Below are positions 26,664 to 35,478 of a DNA stretch of 64,000 nt, piece after piece. The position numbers and the translations under genes are program-made. The notes below the pieces were generated by a model, which was given only the letters and a program-made list of their open reading frames with translations, was not told where the DNA came from and searched no databases. Every line of letters begins with the position of its first letter. Position 1 is the first letter of the stretch. This DNA comes from Solibacillus isronensis (GTDB taxonomy: Bacteria > Bacillota > Bacilli > Bacillales_A > Planococcaceae), in NCBI RefSeq assembly GCF_023715405.1, contig NZ_JAMBOC010000004.1, positions 62,001 through 126,000 on the forward strand, written 5' to 3'.

Positions 26664-27845
26664 ATGAATAAAACAAAAGTCAAACTATGGACAAACCAAT
26701 ACTTAATAATTATTTTACTGTCTTTAATAATGTTCGTTTCTTTTTATATGATTACAGCAGGTTTTCCAATTTATGTAGCCACGATTAGTGAGAACCCTGC
26801 AATTGCAGGAATTATGACGACAACTTTAATGACTGCATCCCTGATTACACGCTTCTTCGCTAGTATAATTATCCAAAAAATTAATATGAAATTGCTGCTG
26901 ATTATTTCTTTGCTTTATTTTATAGGAACAATCGCCCTCACTTTCGTCAATGATTCAATCGGATTTTTAATCGTCATTAGAGCTCTTCAAGGGATTGGAT
27001 TTTGCATGCTTACAAATTTGGTGTTTACAATTTCCAGTACTATTGTGCCAAAGTCCCGCTTAGGTGAAGGCATTGTTTTCTTTGCAATGTCTACGAGCCT
27101 TGGGACAACTATTGGGCCTCTTATTGCTATTTCCTATTTAGCAAATTTTTCATTCCAGTCTATGATGGTACTAACATTAGGTCTTATGGCATTTTCATTT
27201 GTGTGCAGTCTATTTACAAAAAATACGAAAGCTGAAAAGGAACATCCAAAGGAGAAAAATAAAGAGCCGTTCTATAAATATATGTTCGATAAACGTGTTC
27301 TTCTTCCGTCTATTTTAGTAGCATTCAATTATATGACGATTGCAGGGATTGTGAACTTTATGGGGGCATTTGGGAAAGAAATTAATGTAGGGGCAAGCAT
27401 ATCACAGTTTTTTATTGCTCAAGGAATTACAATGGTGATCATCCGTTCTTTCTCTGGTAAGATTTTCGATAAGTTCGGGCATAGAATTCTCATTATTCCG
27501 GCTGCAGTTTCAGGTGCTGTCGGGTTGGTCGTATTAGGCTTTTCAACTAACATGATCATGGTTTTACTGTCAGGTGTACTGTTCGGAATTGCTTTTGCTA
27601 TTCTTCATCCCATTATTCAAGCTTGGGCATTAACACTTGTTCCACCGGAGAAAAAGGCAACAGCCAATTCGATGCTTCTTATATTTATCGATTCCGGTTT
27701 AGCTATTGGTTCAGTAGGATTAGGTTTTATAGCAAGTATAGTTGGCTACGGCATGACCTTCAGTTTTTCTGCGGTACTTATGATTCTTATTTTAATCATC
27801 TATTTAATTGGAAGTAAGAAAATGACCGTATATAACGATAATTAA
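26664..27845 (+). CDS. MFS transporter
   Basis: 393 residues from the ATG after AAAGGTGG (an upstream TTG lies within the ribosome site). Twelve helices are visible, with a cytoplasmic loop near 195-215 (TKNTKAEKEHPKEKNKE). The pattern is like drug or sugar efflux permeases of DHA1 type. Specific cargo unknown. A strong bidirectional terminator separates it from the convergent DASS gene. Confidence 0.85.
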   Translation: MNKTKVKLWTNQYLIIILLSLIMFVSFYMITAGFPIYVATISENPAIAGIMTTTLMTASLITRFFASIIIQKINMKLLLIISLLYFIGTIALTFVNDSIGFLIVIRALQGIGFCMLTNLVFTISSTIVPKSRLGEGIVFFAMSTSLGTTIGPLIAISYLANFSFQSMMVLTLGLMAFSFVCSLFTKNTKAEKEHPKEKNKEPFYKYMFDKRVLLPSILVAFNYMTIAGIVNFMGAFGKEINVGASISQFFIAQGITMVIIRSFSGKIFDKFGHRILIIPAAVSGAVGLVVLGFSTNMIMVLLSGVLFGIAFAILHPIIQAWALTLVPPEKKATANSMLLIFIDSGLAIGSVGLGFIASIVGYGMTFSFSAVLMILILIIYLIGSKKMTVYNDN

Positions 27846-27850
27846 AGCAT

Positions 27851-27886
27851 AAAAAAGGTGAAATCTTTTTCGATTTCACCTTTTTT
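27851..27886. terminator. bidirectional rho-independent terminator
   Basis: Perfect 15-bp arms AAAAAAGGTGAAATC / GATTTCACCTTTTTT with a 6-nt loop. A- and T-tracts on both sides serve the two convergent transporter genes. Confidence 0.9.
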
Positions 27887-27889
27887 GAA

Positions 27890-29551
27890 TTACTTATTCA
27901 TTACTTTAAACATTTCCGGTACTGAATTGAGATCAATATCCCACATAATTGGAAGCAGGAAATAAATGGCCAGTGTGATGAATACTACACCAAACACATT
28001 CAGTGCAAATCCAGCCTTCATCATGTCCTTAATCTTAATATACCCTGATCCGAAAACTGCCGCATTTGGCGGTGTGGCTACTGGTAGCATGAATGCACAA
28101 GATGCTGCTACACCAGCAGCAATCATTAATGCGTATGGATGAACTCCTAACGCTACAGCCAGCGATGCCATGATCGGGAACATCATAGAAGCAGTTGCAG
28201 TGTTTGAAGTAATTTCAGTTAAACCAAGAACAAGCGCTGCTACAAGGAAAATCAGGACGATAACACTTACGCCTTCAAGCCCCATAAGTTGTGTACCAAT
28301 CCACTCAGATAAGCCCGTTCCTACAAAACCCGAAGCAATTGCAAGCCCTCCACCGAATAGTAGCAGAATGCCCCATGGTAACTTTACTGCTGTTTGCCAA
28401 TCCATTAAGCGTTCTCCTTTACGGTTTGCAGAAGGCAACGCAAATAACACAAGCGCAAAAATAACTGCAATCATGCCATCTGTTAAACCGTCGACAAATT
28501 TGCTCAGTAAAAATGTACGCGTAATCCAAGAAAATGCAGCTAATGCAAAGACAATGAATACAAGTTTCTCTTCAAATGAGGCTTCTCCAAGATCTTTTTT
28601 CTGTTTATCAATAACAGCACGTCCACCAGGCATTGTTTTTAATTTTGATGGGAACGCAATTTTAACAAGGTAAATCCATGTCACAAAAATAAAAATCCAT
28701 GCAAATGGTACACCAAACAGCATCCATCCAGCAAATGATAGTTCAATGCCATACATTTTATTAATCGCTCCAGCAAGCAATGTATTTGGCGGTGTACCGA
28801 TTAATGTGGCGATTCCACCAAGTGAGGCAGAATATGCAATTCCGAGCATCAATGCTTTACCAAATGCAAAACGCTGTGGAGATGTATCAATCGACGGGTC
28901 ATTTTTTAATCCGTCTGCAACTTGGTTGATGATGGCAAGTCCAATTGGAATCATCATCATCGCTGTAGCGGTATTAGAAATCCACATCGATAAAAATCCT
29001 GTTGCAATCATAAATCCTAGAACAATTCGGTCCATATTTGTACCGACCATCGAAATAATTGAAATTGCTATACGTCTATGTAAGTTCCATTTCTCCATTG
29101 CAAGAGCGATGATAAATCCTCCCATGAACAGAAAAATCGTTTCATCCCCATAAGAAGATGCTGTTACCTTCATATCCAAGCTATTCGTTAATGGAAACAA
29201 TACGAGCGGCAATAACGATGTTGCCGGAATCGGAATCGCTTCCGTAATCCACCATGTCGCAATCCAAATAGTACTCGCCAATACTCCCCTTGCTTCTGTT
29301 GAGAGACCTTCTGGCTGGAAGAACAATAATGTTAAAACAAAAAGCAGTGGACCTAAAAATAGACCAATCATCTGCGCTGTTGTATAACTGCGAGGCGTAT
29401 ATCCACCACCATTACCTGAGTTTTCGTTACCAGACTTTCCGGTAACACCCTTTGATACGACCTTTGAAGAATTTGGTTTTATGAAAAAAGTAAACATGTC
29501 TTTTACTTGATCATGCATTTCCCATAACCGATTCCAAGTTGTTGAAAACAA
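27890..29551 (-). CDS. DASS (SLC13)-family anion/dicarboxylate:Na+ symporter
   Basis: 553 residues. The start is TTG behind AGGGGGTAAGGAA. A cytoplasmic N-terminal tail of about 75 residues, with a Gly/Ser/Asn-rich stretch, precedes the hydrophobic core. DASS marks include ATWWITEAIPIPATSLLPLVLFPL, FMGGFIIALAMEKWNLHRR, ISNTATAMMMIPIG, LIGTPPNTL and ITSNTATASMMFPI (the two SNT motifs that coordinate Na+ and carboxylate). It imports succinate-type acids or sulfate. Long N-tails like this are seen in some Bacillales members. Confidence 0.9.
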   Translation of the reverse strand: MFSTTWNRLWEMHDQVKDMFTFFIKPNSSKVVSKGVTGKSGNENSGNGGGYTPRSYTTAQMIGLFLGPLLFVLTLLFFQPEGLSTEARGVLASTIWIATWWITEAIPIPATSLLPLVLFPLTNSLDMKVTASSYGDETIFLFMGGFIIALAMEKWNLHRRIAISIISMVGTNMDRIVLGFMIATGFLSMWISNTATAMMMIPIGLAIINQVADGLKNDPSIDTSPQRFAFGKALMLGIAYSASLGGIATLIGTPPNTLLAGAINKMYGIELSFAGWMLFGVPFAWIFIFVTWIYLVKIAFPSKLKTMPGGRAVIDKQKKDLGEASFEEKLVFIVFALAAFSWITRTFLLSKFVDGLTDGMIAVIFALVLFALPSANRKGERLMDWQTAVKLPWGILLLFGGGLAIASGFVGTGLSEWIGTQLMGLEGVSVIVLIFLVAALVLGLTEITSNTATASMMFPIMASLAVALGVHPYALMIAAGVAASCAFMLPVATPPNAAVFGSGYIKIKDMMKAGFALNVFGVVFITLAIYFLLPIMWDIDLNSVPEMFKVMNK

Positions 29552-29881
29552 TTCCTTACCCCCTAAAATTTGATTATAAATAGCCTTATACCTATTTTTG
29601 ATGCTTTATTGTTATTACCTTTTACATTTTTACTTAGGTTAAGAAAAAAAGCAATAGTATTTAAAATATTTCGATTTAAGTATACAAATGAATATTAAGA
29701 GGAGAATATACAAAAAATCCCACTATTTAATTGATGTAAATAGTATTTTTATACACAAAGTATTGTTATATAACACTTTAATATTATATTAAAAAAGTAA
29801 TTATTAATTGCAAAACAAATAAATTTACTTTTTATAAGAAAACATTTATTTCTTTCAAAATTAGAAATTCGCATGAAGCAT
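29552..29881. other. AT-rich intergenic region
   Basis: About 330 bases with only a possible minus-strand -10 (TATAAT, 29,573-29,578) for the DASS gene. I see no small ORF with a ribosome site, no repeat and no RNA fold of note. Confidence 0.5.
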
Positions 29882-29923
29882 AAAAAAGAACGGACTCCCT
29901 TAATAGGAAATCAGTTCTTTTTT
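29882..29923 (-). terminator. terminator of the PadR-HAAS operon
   Basis: AAAAAAGAAC / GTTCTTTTTT arms around an imperfect inner stem. The T6 tract on the minus strand follows the HAAS gene stop. Confidence 0.75.
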
Positions 29924-29930
29924 CCAGAAA

Positions 29931-30929
29931 TTAACGTGCATTCGCTCTTTTAAAACCATCATAGACAGATATTACAGCACTTACGATGAAAATGATAATA
30001 ACACTGCCAACCACCCATATGCTAAATTGCGTCCACGTCATCGTAAATAATTCCATCATATAAGTTACAAAATGATCGTTCATTATATCAGGATTTATTA
30101 CAATTACTACAAACACAACAGTGGACAATAATTGGATAACCGCATTCCATATTGCCATTCCTTTTGTCCATTGTTGTTTTAGTAATTTATAAAGTGCAAA
30201 GGAAATCTCCAGTCCAATGATTAAAATAACTAGCGGCAAATATTGGAGTAAAACTTCTTGATTCAGCGCAATCATAACGAACTGGAGTCGGTCCCCATCA
30301 CCTTCGTATACCCCTATAAGCTGGTTGGCATAAAAATAAAGAGTTGCCCAAATAGCTGTCCACAATAAACTTCCAAAAACCTCAAACATTGAGATCGCTC
30401 TTTTTTTAGGTATATAGGGGACATTTTTTAAATCATCTGCTGTCCATTTTTGCATGCTTGCAGTTAGCGGTTGCTGTTCTTTATCTTTATCAACCCTTTC
30501 AATAATCGCAAACGTTAAAGTTGCCCAGAAAAAAACTTGGATTGCAGCATTAAATATCGACCAGATGCTTTCTCCAAAAATAGATAACACACTCATTAAA
30601 ATTGCTTCTTCACCATTATAACTAACAATATATTTCGTAATAACCGTAATCAGAGTAATGATAACGGCAATAGGGACAATCATTTTAAGCAATGAGACAT
30701 ATACATCAAAATAACGAGGACCAATCAGATGCATCGGCTCATCTTTATAGCCACTCGCCAGGACGGCAGGATTGCCCAACTGATTAATAACCTGTTTTGC
30801 ATCATCCTCACTATATTGTTCCGGCAACATGTCCTCGATCGTTGAACGTAACTCCAGTGCAATATCCGTACGCATTTTTTCAGGCAATCTCCGAGTGACT
30901 TCTTGAATATATACATCAATGATCCTCAT
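29931..30929 (-). CDS. HAAS-domain multi-spanning membrane protein
   Basis: 332 residues from the second ATG. GAGGGG directly abuts the first ATG but is nine bases from this one. The N-terminal ~80 residues (IIDVYIQEVTRRLPEKMRTDIALELRS, then VINQLGNPAVLASGY) match the HAAS domain, a helical element typically coupled with PadR regulators. The rest has about six hydrophobic helices. It overlaps the PadR stop, as usual for such pairs. Probably a membrane partner of the regulator; function unknown. Confidence 0.75.
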   Translation of the reverse strand: MRIIDVYIQEVTRRLPEKMRTDIALELRSTIEDMLPEQYSEDDAKQVINQLGNPAVLASGYKDEPMHLIGPRYFDVYVSLLKMIVPIAVIITLITVITKYIVSYNGEEAILMSVLSIFGESIWSIFNAAIQVFFWATLTFAIIERVDKDKEQQPLTASMQKWTADDLKNVPYIPKKRAISMFEVFGSLLWTAIWATLYFYANQLIGVYEGDGDRLQFVMIALNQEVLLQYLPLVILIIGLEISFALYKLLKQQWTKGMAIWNAVIQLLSTVVFVVIVINPDIMNDHFVTYMMELFTMTWTQFSIWVVGSVIIIFIVSAVISVYDGFKRANAR

Positions 30930-31263
30930 TTTCTTCATCCCCTCTTAATAAAGCATATAGTTCCTTAGAATTATCGATCCATTCCTTTTTTAGTTGCAGA
31001 AATATTTCCGTACCATATTCGCTCAACACATAGTATTTTCGCGGTCTGCTCTCAGAAGTATCCCAGCTGCTCGTAACAAGTTCCTGCTTTTCTAGTCGGC
31101 GTAGCAACGGATACAGAGTACTTTGATCAATTGAAATACCAGCACCTTCTAATAGCTGAACCAATGAATAGCCATACTGCGGAGTTCTTAATTGACTTAA
31201 AACGGCTAAAGTTAATGTCCCTCTTCTAAGCTCTGTCGTTAAGGAATTCAGTAAATTACTCAT
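30916..31263 (-). CDS. PadR-family transcriptional regulator
   Basis: 115 residues with the PadR winged helix: RRGTLTLAVLSQLRTPQYGYSLVQLL, TLYPLLRRLEKQELVTSSW and SRPRKYYVLSEYG. GAGGTG precedes the ATG. It overlaps the HAAS membrane-protein gene by 14 bp, so they are co-translated. Direct repeats upstream probably form its operator. Confidence 0.9.
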   Translation of the reverse strand: MSNLLNSLTTELRRGTLTLAVLSQLRTPQYGYSLVQLLEGAGISIDQSTLYPLLRRLEKQELVTSSWDTSESRPRKYYVLSEYGTEIFLQLKKEWIDNSKELYALLRGDEENEDH

Positions 31264-31279
31264 ATATACACCTCAAATC

Positions 31280-31333
31280 ATTATAATGTATGTCATACAG
31301 TATTATTCTTATACTATGTATCATACAGTATTA
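31280..31333 (-). promoter_or_regulatory. padR promoter -10 and 13-nt direct repeats (putative PadR operator)
   Basis: TCATACAGTATTA occurs twice (31,293-31,305; 31,321-31,333), 28 bp apart, each part of a GTATn-CATAC-like inverted repeat. They lie upstream of a minus-strand TATAAT (31,280-31,285). PadR proteins usually bind inverted ATAC/GTAT-type repeats at their own promoter, so autoregulation is inferred. Confidence 0.55.
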
Positions 31334-31470
31334 ACGTGAAGAAAATCCATTTTAAAATAATTTCAGATAAAAAATAAAACCAGTGAATCCTTAAAAGAAT
31401 CCACAGGTTTTAAATAAGCAACCGGAGATAGGTTTGTATCCATTTTATAGCTGTTTACAAAAGTGTTAAA

Positions 31471-31509
31471 AAATAGGCTTGATTCCATTAATCGGAATCA
31501 AGCCTATTT
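31471..31509. terminator. terminator after the tRNA-dihydrouridine synthase gene
   Basis: Perfect 16-bp arms AAATAGGCTTGATTCC / GGAATCAAGCCTATTT with a 7-nt loop, directly abutting the minus-strand stop. A short T/A tract flanks both sides. Confidence 0.85.
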
Positions 31510-32478
31510 TTATTCTTCTTTATTTAACCCAAAGCTATTAAGCAATGAACGTACTTCATCCGTAGATTTTGTATTCATCAACTGGTTTCTCAGTTCGCCG
31601 GCACCTCGGAATCCTTTTACATAAATTTTGAAAAAGCGGTGAAGTCCCGACATTGAACGAGGAAGTTCTTCGGCATACTTGTCCTGCAGATCAAGCTGTA
31701 GTTTCAGAAGGTCAAGATACTCCTCAGGACTATGCTCCTTTGGTTCCTTTTCAAAAGCGAAAGGATTTTTGAAAATACCGCGTCCAATCATTACTCCGTC
31801 AATTTCGTACTTTTCTGCAAGTTCTAAACCAACTTGACGGTCCGGAATATCACCGTTAATTGTTAACAGTGTATTTGGAGCGATTTCATCACGCAATGCT
31901 TTAATTTCAGGAATAAGCTCCCAATGTGCATCAACAGCACTCATTTCTTTTCGTGTACGTAAATGAATGGAAAGATTTGCAATATCCTGTTTTAAAATGT
32001 GGGTAAGCCACTCTTTCCACTCATCGATTTCTTTATAACCAAGTCGTGTTTTCACGCTGACAGGCAAACCACCTGCTTTAGCAGCTTCGATTAACTCTGC
32101 TGCTACATCCGGACGTAAAATCAGACCGCTGCCTTTTCCTCGCCCCGCAACATTCGGTACAGGGCAACCCATATTAATATCGATTCCTTTGAAGCCCAAT
32201 TCCGCCATACCAATGCTCATCTTGCGGAAATTCTCGGGATTGTCTCCCCATATATGTGCAACAATCGGCTGTTCGTCTTCTGTAAATGTTAAACGACCGC
32301 GTACACTTTTTATTCCTTCAGGATGACAGTAACTTTCCGAGTTAGTAAACTCCGTGAAAAATACATCCGGTCTTCCTGCTTCAGCCACTACATGGCGAAA
32401 TACTAAATCTGTTACATCTTCCATCGGCGCGAGTACAAAAAATGGTTTCGGTAACTCCTGCCAAAAATTCTCTTTCAT
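31510..32478 (-). CDS. dus: tRNA-dihydrouridine synthase family protein
   Basis: 322 residues, FMN TIM barrel. It begins with [15 protein letters not shown], then the substrate-channel motif [20 protein letters not shown] containing the catalytic Cys, [19 protein letters not shown] and NGDIPD...[15 protein letters not shown]. It reduces uridine to dihydrouridine in tRNA with NADPH. It differs from the usual Bacillus DusB pair in its M-E-D-V-T-D loop, so position specificity is uncertain. The ATG has AGAGGAATTG rather far upstream. Confidence 0.85.
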   Translation of the reverse strand: MKENFWQELPKPFFVLAPMEDVTDLVFRHVVAEAGRPDVFFTEFTNSESYCHPEGIKSVRGRLTFTEDEQPIVAHIWGDNPENFRKMSIGMAELGFKGIDINMGCPVPNVAGRGKGSGLILRPDVAAELIEAAKAGGLPVSVKTRLGYKEIDEWKEWLTHILKQDIANLSIHLRTRKEMSAVDAHWELIPEIKALRDEIAPNTLLTINGDIPDRQVGLELAEKYEIDGVMIGRGIFKNPFAFEKEPKEHSPEEYLDLLKLQLDLQDKYAEELPRSMSGLHRFFKIYVKGFRGAGELRNQLMNTKSTDEVRSLLNSFGLNKEE

Positions 32479-32582
32479 ATGTTAAGTTCAATTCCTCTCA
32501 TTACAAACAATCATCTCTTACTTTTAAATTTCCTGTAACAATATTAGCGTAAATGGTGCAGAAAAGTAAAAGCAGATGATTT

Positions 32583-32616
32583 AAAAAGCTGTCTTTTAAT
32601 CAATAAATAGCTTTTT
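32583..32616 (-). terminator. weak terminator of the aspartate dehydrogenase-like gene
   Basis: AAAAAGCT / AGCTTTTT arms (8 bp) with an 18-nt loop immediately after the minus-strand gene; the T5 is inside the stem arm. AT-rich and only moderately convincing. Confidence 0.45.
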
Positions 32617-32622
32617 ATTCCA

Positions 32623-33399
32623 TTAACCGGTAAGCAGTTTCCTGTTTATCCTTTTTAGTGTTCCTAAAATACTCATTGCTGCTAAATAACTCGTTTTAGG
32701 ATTTGCAGGAAGAGGATTATTCTTAATTGTAAATGTTGCTTCCCCAAAATCCCCTGTCATTTCAATTTGGTGAATATTTTTATCAATTTTCGGGTCTGCC
32801 ACTAAAGTTACACTCGTTTCGTCAAATCCAATTCCAGCCAGCGCAAGCACAATTGATACATTCATATTTTTAGGGTAACGTCGGATCGCTTCCGTCGCAC
32901 TCCCTTCAAATATCACTTTCTCTTTCTCGATTGTTTCCTCAATTAATGAGCTCGCCGGCTTGCGTGTTGTTAGCGCAACGGATGTAACTGTACCAAGCAC
33001 ATGGGCGTTTTGGAGTAAATCCAACCCTCCAATTGCACCTGATGGCAAGTAAAGTCTTCGGTTGAATTCATTCGCTAAGGTGTTCAGCTCTGCCAACAGC
33101 TCCTCATCCACTAATGCACCAATACTAATTAAGACAACATCCTTTTTCCTGATTGCTGAAGGTAGCAATGTATGAACCGCTTCAATATTTGCGGCCTCCA
33201 CAACTATATCAATTTCTGAATCTAAAAATGCATCTATTTCCGTGTACACCTTTACTCCATAATTGGATTCAAGTAAATGATGCTTTTCCCTGTCCCTTAC
33301 AAAAACACTTGTAATACGCAAGTTTTCTTGCCTCTTTTCATTTATTTCTTCCAACAGGAAATGAGCAATTGCACCCGCGCCGATTAAACCGATTTTCAT
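32623..33399 (-). CDS. L-aspartate dehydrogenase family protein (NadX-like)
   Basis: 258 residues. The Rossmann motif GLIGAGAIAHFLLEEI starts at residue 3; LPSGAIGGLDLLQNAH and KNMNVSIVLALAGIGFD with TSVTLVADP are typical of the NadX/DUF108 aspartate dehydrogenase family. It would oxidise aspartate to iminoaspartate with NAD(P), feeding NAD synthesis or aspartate catabolism. AAAGGAGG precedes the ATG. No nadA or nadC is beside it, so catabolism is equally possible. Confidence 0.8.
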   Translation of the reverse strand: MKIGLIGAGAIAHFLLEEINEKRQENLRITSVFVRDREKHHLLESNYGVKVYTEIDAFLDSEIDIVVEAANIEAVHTLLPSAIRKKDVVLISIGALVDEELLAELNTLANEFNRRLYLPSGAIGGLDLLQNAHVLGTVTSVALTTRKPASSLIEETIEKEKVIFEGSATEAIRRYPKNMNVSIVLALAGIGFDETSVTLVADPKIDKNIHQIEMTGDFGEATFTIKNNPLPANPKTSYLAAMSILGTLKRINRKLLTG

Positions 33400-33564
33400 T
33401 GTGTACCTCCTTTAAATCATCTTCTATTTTCAATTGTACTCTTCTACAACCATATCATAATTTCAGCAATGGATTCTCCTATCCTTTAACAGAGGGTTTA
33501 CTTCAAATATATAGATGAATTCGTTAGTATGAATATAAGGCAAGAAATTAGAGGAGGCATTCGT

Positions 33565-34005
33565 ATGGAACTGACAGTTTATTTAGCAGGACAAATTCAT
33601 GATGATTGGCGGGGAGAAGTTGCACAAAAGGCGAAGGAAAAAAATCTTCCTTTACACTTTGTAGCACCACAGACAGACCACGATTGTTCAGACAATATTG
33701 GCGAGGAGATTTTAGGCATACAGCCTTCTGCATATTATAAGGACAATGCTGCTTCTGATATTAATAATTTCCGGACACAGGTATTAATGCAGAAAGCAGA
33801 TATCGTCATTGCATTATTCGGTGAAAAGTATAAACAATGGAATACCGCAATGGATGTAAGTACAGCGATTGCGATGAATAAACCGACGATCATTATTCGT
33901 CCTGAGTCATTAATTCATCCTTTAAAAGAGCTATCTAATAAAGCAAATGTAACAGTGGAAACTGTTGAACAGGCCATTGATGTAATCCGTTATATATTTG
34001 ATTAA
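33565..34005 (+). CDS. ytoQ: YtoQ family protein
   Basis: 146 residues from the ATG after GAGGAGG. MELTVYLAGQIHDDWRGEV, FVAPQTDHDCSDNIGEEILG, MQKADIVIALFGEKYKQWNTAMD and MNKPTIIIRPE match YtoQ of B. subtilis in order and length. The fold appears related to nucleoside 2-deoxyribosyltransferase-like proteins (Tyr/Gly start, D/E near the middle), but no activity is established. Monocistronic with its own terminator. Confidence 0.88.
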   Translation: MELTVYLAGQIHDDWRGEVAQKAKEKNLPLHFVAPQTDHDCSDNIGEEILGIQPSAYYKDNAASDINNFRTQVLMQKADIVIALFGEKYKQWNTAMDVSTAIAMNKPTIIIRPESLIHPLKELSNKANVTVETVEQAIDVIRYIFD

Positions 34006-34018
34006 AGTACCTCATACA

Positions 34019-34054
34019 AAAAAAGAACGAATTCCATGGAATTCGTTCTTTTTT
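34019..34054 (+). terminator. bidirectional terminator with 36-nt perfect palindrome
   Basis: Arms of 18 bases centred on CCATGG, beginning AAAAAAGAACG and ending CGTTCTTTTTT. It lies between convergent ytoQ and the 284-aa gene and can terminate both. Confidence 0.85.
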
Positions 34055-34071
34055 ATAAATATTTTATATAA

Positions 34072-34926
34072 TTATATACGCTTCAAGGCACCATTAGGCT
34101 GTGGTAATTCTGACGCTGTTATTTCATTCATTTTACAGAAATGTGTAAAGAATTGCTGAGCCAGCTCTTTTTCCTGAGGGTCCGTTTTCAAGGAGATAAT
34201 ATCACGTAAAATTTGAGCCATCCATACATTGTCAAAGTAACGATGTTTACCTGTATTCCATGTCATTTTGTGAGTGAACTTTTCGTTTACATAATAGTTC
34301 CAGAACAGCATTTGCTCTGCTTCCTGTTCTGTCAGCTTAATTCTGTATTTTGAATGTGCTGGAATATATCCATCTTCACTCAATTTCCCGATAAAATTCT
34401 CTTCTACCATATACACACCTAAAATGCGTCGATCTTTTTCAGGCGAATTTTCATCTACAGCCGTTAACAAGACAGCACTGTTTAGGTGCAGGCGAATAGG
34501 CTTTACAGGCTTCCCTTTATTTACACCGCTTTTCGTTAATCCCGAAAAAACCTTCCAATCTGAAAATGCTGTTTGCTGTTCTTCAGTGTCACACCAAAAA
34601 ACTAATTGTGACTCTGGGTGAAGTTTGAAGTTTTTCATATGTTTTTCATGTATTAAACGAATTTCCTGGTTTTTACGCTGGAGTTTTAATTTCTCTTCTT
34701 TTTGCCATTCTTCTTCTCTTCGTTCAAGTTCTTTTTTCTGAATGATTTTTTCTAGTGTTTGAACATCATCTTTATCGTGAAGTACTAAGTGCTTTCCAAA
34801 TACATCAGGGAAAACGAATTTTTTACTTTCCGATGCGAAATGTATTTCAATACTTGATTCATTCTGTTTAACGATACTACCCATTCCGAAATGCTTATGT
34901 GTAACTTTTTTATTGATTAGATTCAT
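34072..34926 (-). CDS. conserved hypothetical protein with Tudor/SH3-like N-terminus and coiled coil
   Basis: 284 residues, ATG behind AAGGAGG. The N-terminal ~45 residues (NKKVTHKHFGMGSIVKQNESSIEIHF, then KKFVFPDVFGKHL) resemble the small beta-barrel that follows ATP-dependent helicases and CarD-like proteins. A charged coiled coil (about 58-95, KKELERREEEWQKEEKLKL) follows. The C-terminal half carries WNYYVNEKFTHKMTWNTGKHRYF, conserved in Bacillales hypotheticals I recall. No enzymatic motif is visible. Function unknown. Confidence 0.7.
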   Translation of the reverse strand: MNLINKKVTHKHFGMGSIVKQNESSIEIHFASESKKFVFPDVFGKHLVLHDKDDVQTLEKIIQKKELERREEEWQKEEKLKLQRKNQEIRLIHEKHMKNFKLHPESQLVFWCDTEEQQTAFSDWKVFSGLTKSGVNKGKPVKPIRLHLNSAVLLTAVDENSPEKDRRILGVYMVEENFIGKLSEDGYIPAHSKYRIKLTEQEAEQMLFWNYYVNEKFTHKMTWNTGKHRYFDNVWMAQILRDIISLKTDPQEKELAQQFFTHFCKMNEITASELPQPNGALKRI

Positions 34927-35159
34927 TATTTAAATCCTCCTTGTAAAATAAAAACACAGTTACGTTAGATCGTCCGTCAATAATTAGCCCCTTTAAGAGC
35001 TTAGACAACTGCCTGATTTTTTTGCTTTCATGAATAAAAAAAGTACATAAAAACGTATCCTTAATACAGAACTCAAAAAGAACAAAGAATACATAATACG
35101 CACCGAAAACAATTATAAGACTATTATAACATTTTTTTAAAGAAAATACAAAAATTTTA
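34927..35159. other. intergenic DNA upstream of the 284-aa gene
   Basis: AT-rich. TTGACG occurs on the minus strand near 34,977, but no well-spaced -10 was found. I see no ORF with a ribosome site. Confidence 0.4.
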
Positions 35160-35188
35160 TTGACTTTTTATTTTACGTTAGATAAAAT
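35160..35188 (+). promoter_or_regulatory. sigma-A-type promoter of an orphan transcript
   Basis: TTGACT (35,160-35,165), exactly 17 bp, TAAAAT (35,183-35,188). No ORF follows before the terminator at 35,241-35,288. Confidence 0.6.
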
Positions 35189-35194
35189 TAAACT

Positions 35195-35288
35195 TTTATT
35201 CTCACTCAACCAAAATATTTACCCCTTAAAATTGTAATAGGCATCGGGTTCGGACGTATAAAAACACGTTTCTACCCGATGCTTTTTT
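35195..35288 (+). ncRNA. candidate small RNA (~94 nt) ending in a strong terminator
   Basis: The predicted start (about 35,195) to the end of a T6 tract gives roughly 94 nt. The 3' half folds into a terminator with 9-bp arms GCATCGGGT / ACCCGATGC and an inner ACGT...ACGT pairing. The 5' half is unstructured and C/A-rich, with CTCACTCAACC, as expected for a seed region. There is no ATG, GTG or TTG behind a ribosome site, so it is probably non-coding. I do not recognise the family. It is 190 bp upstream of the hpaB-like gene and could alternatively be a 5'-leader with premature termination. Confidence 0.5.
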
Positions 35289-35478
35289 CTTTCCTGACTC
35301 AACGAATATTGAGGTTGCACAGCTCCCTTTTAAAAATTTACACGTTACCAAGCACTATACTGCCGGACTTTACATATGTTGCGTATATATAAACATGCCT
35401 TGTTTTAGTTCAAGCCTATATTTGCATATAAGTAAGTAAATGGCTGGACGATGATTATGAAACCTAAGGAGTGGATGA

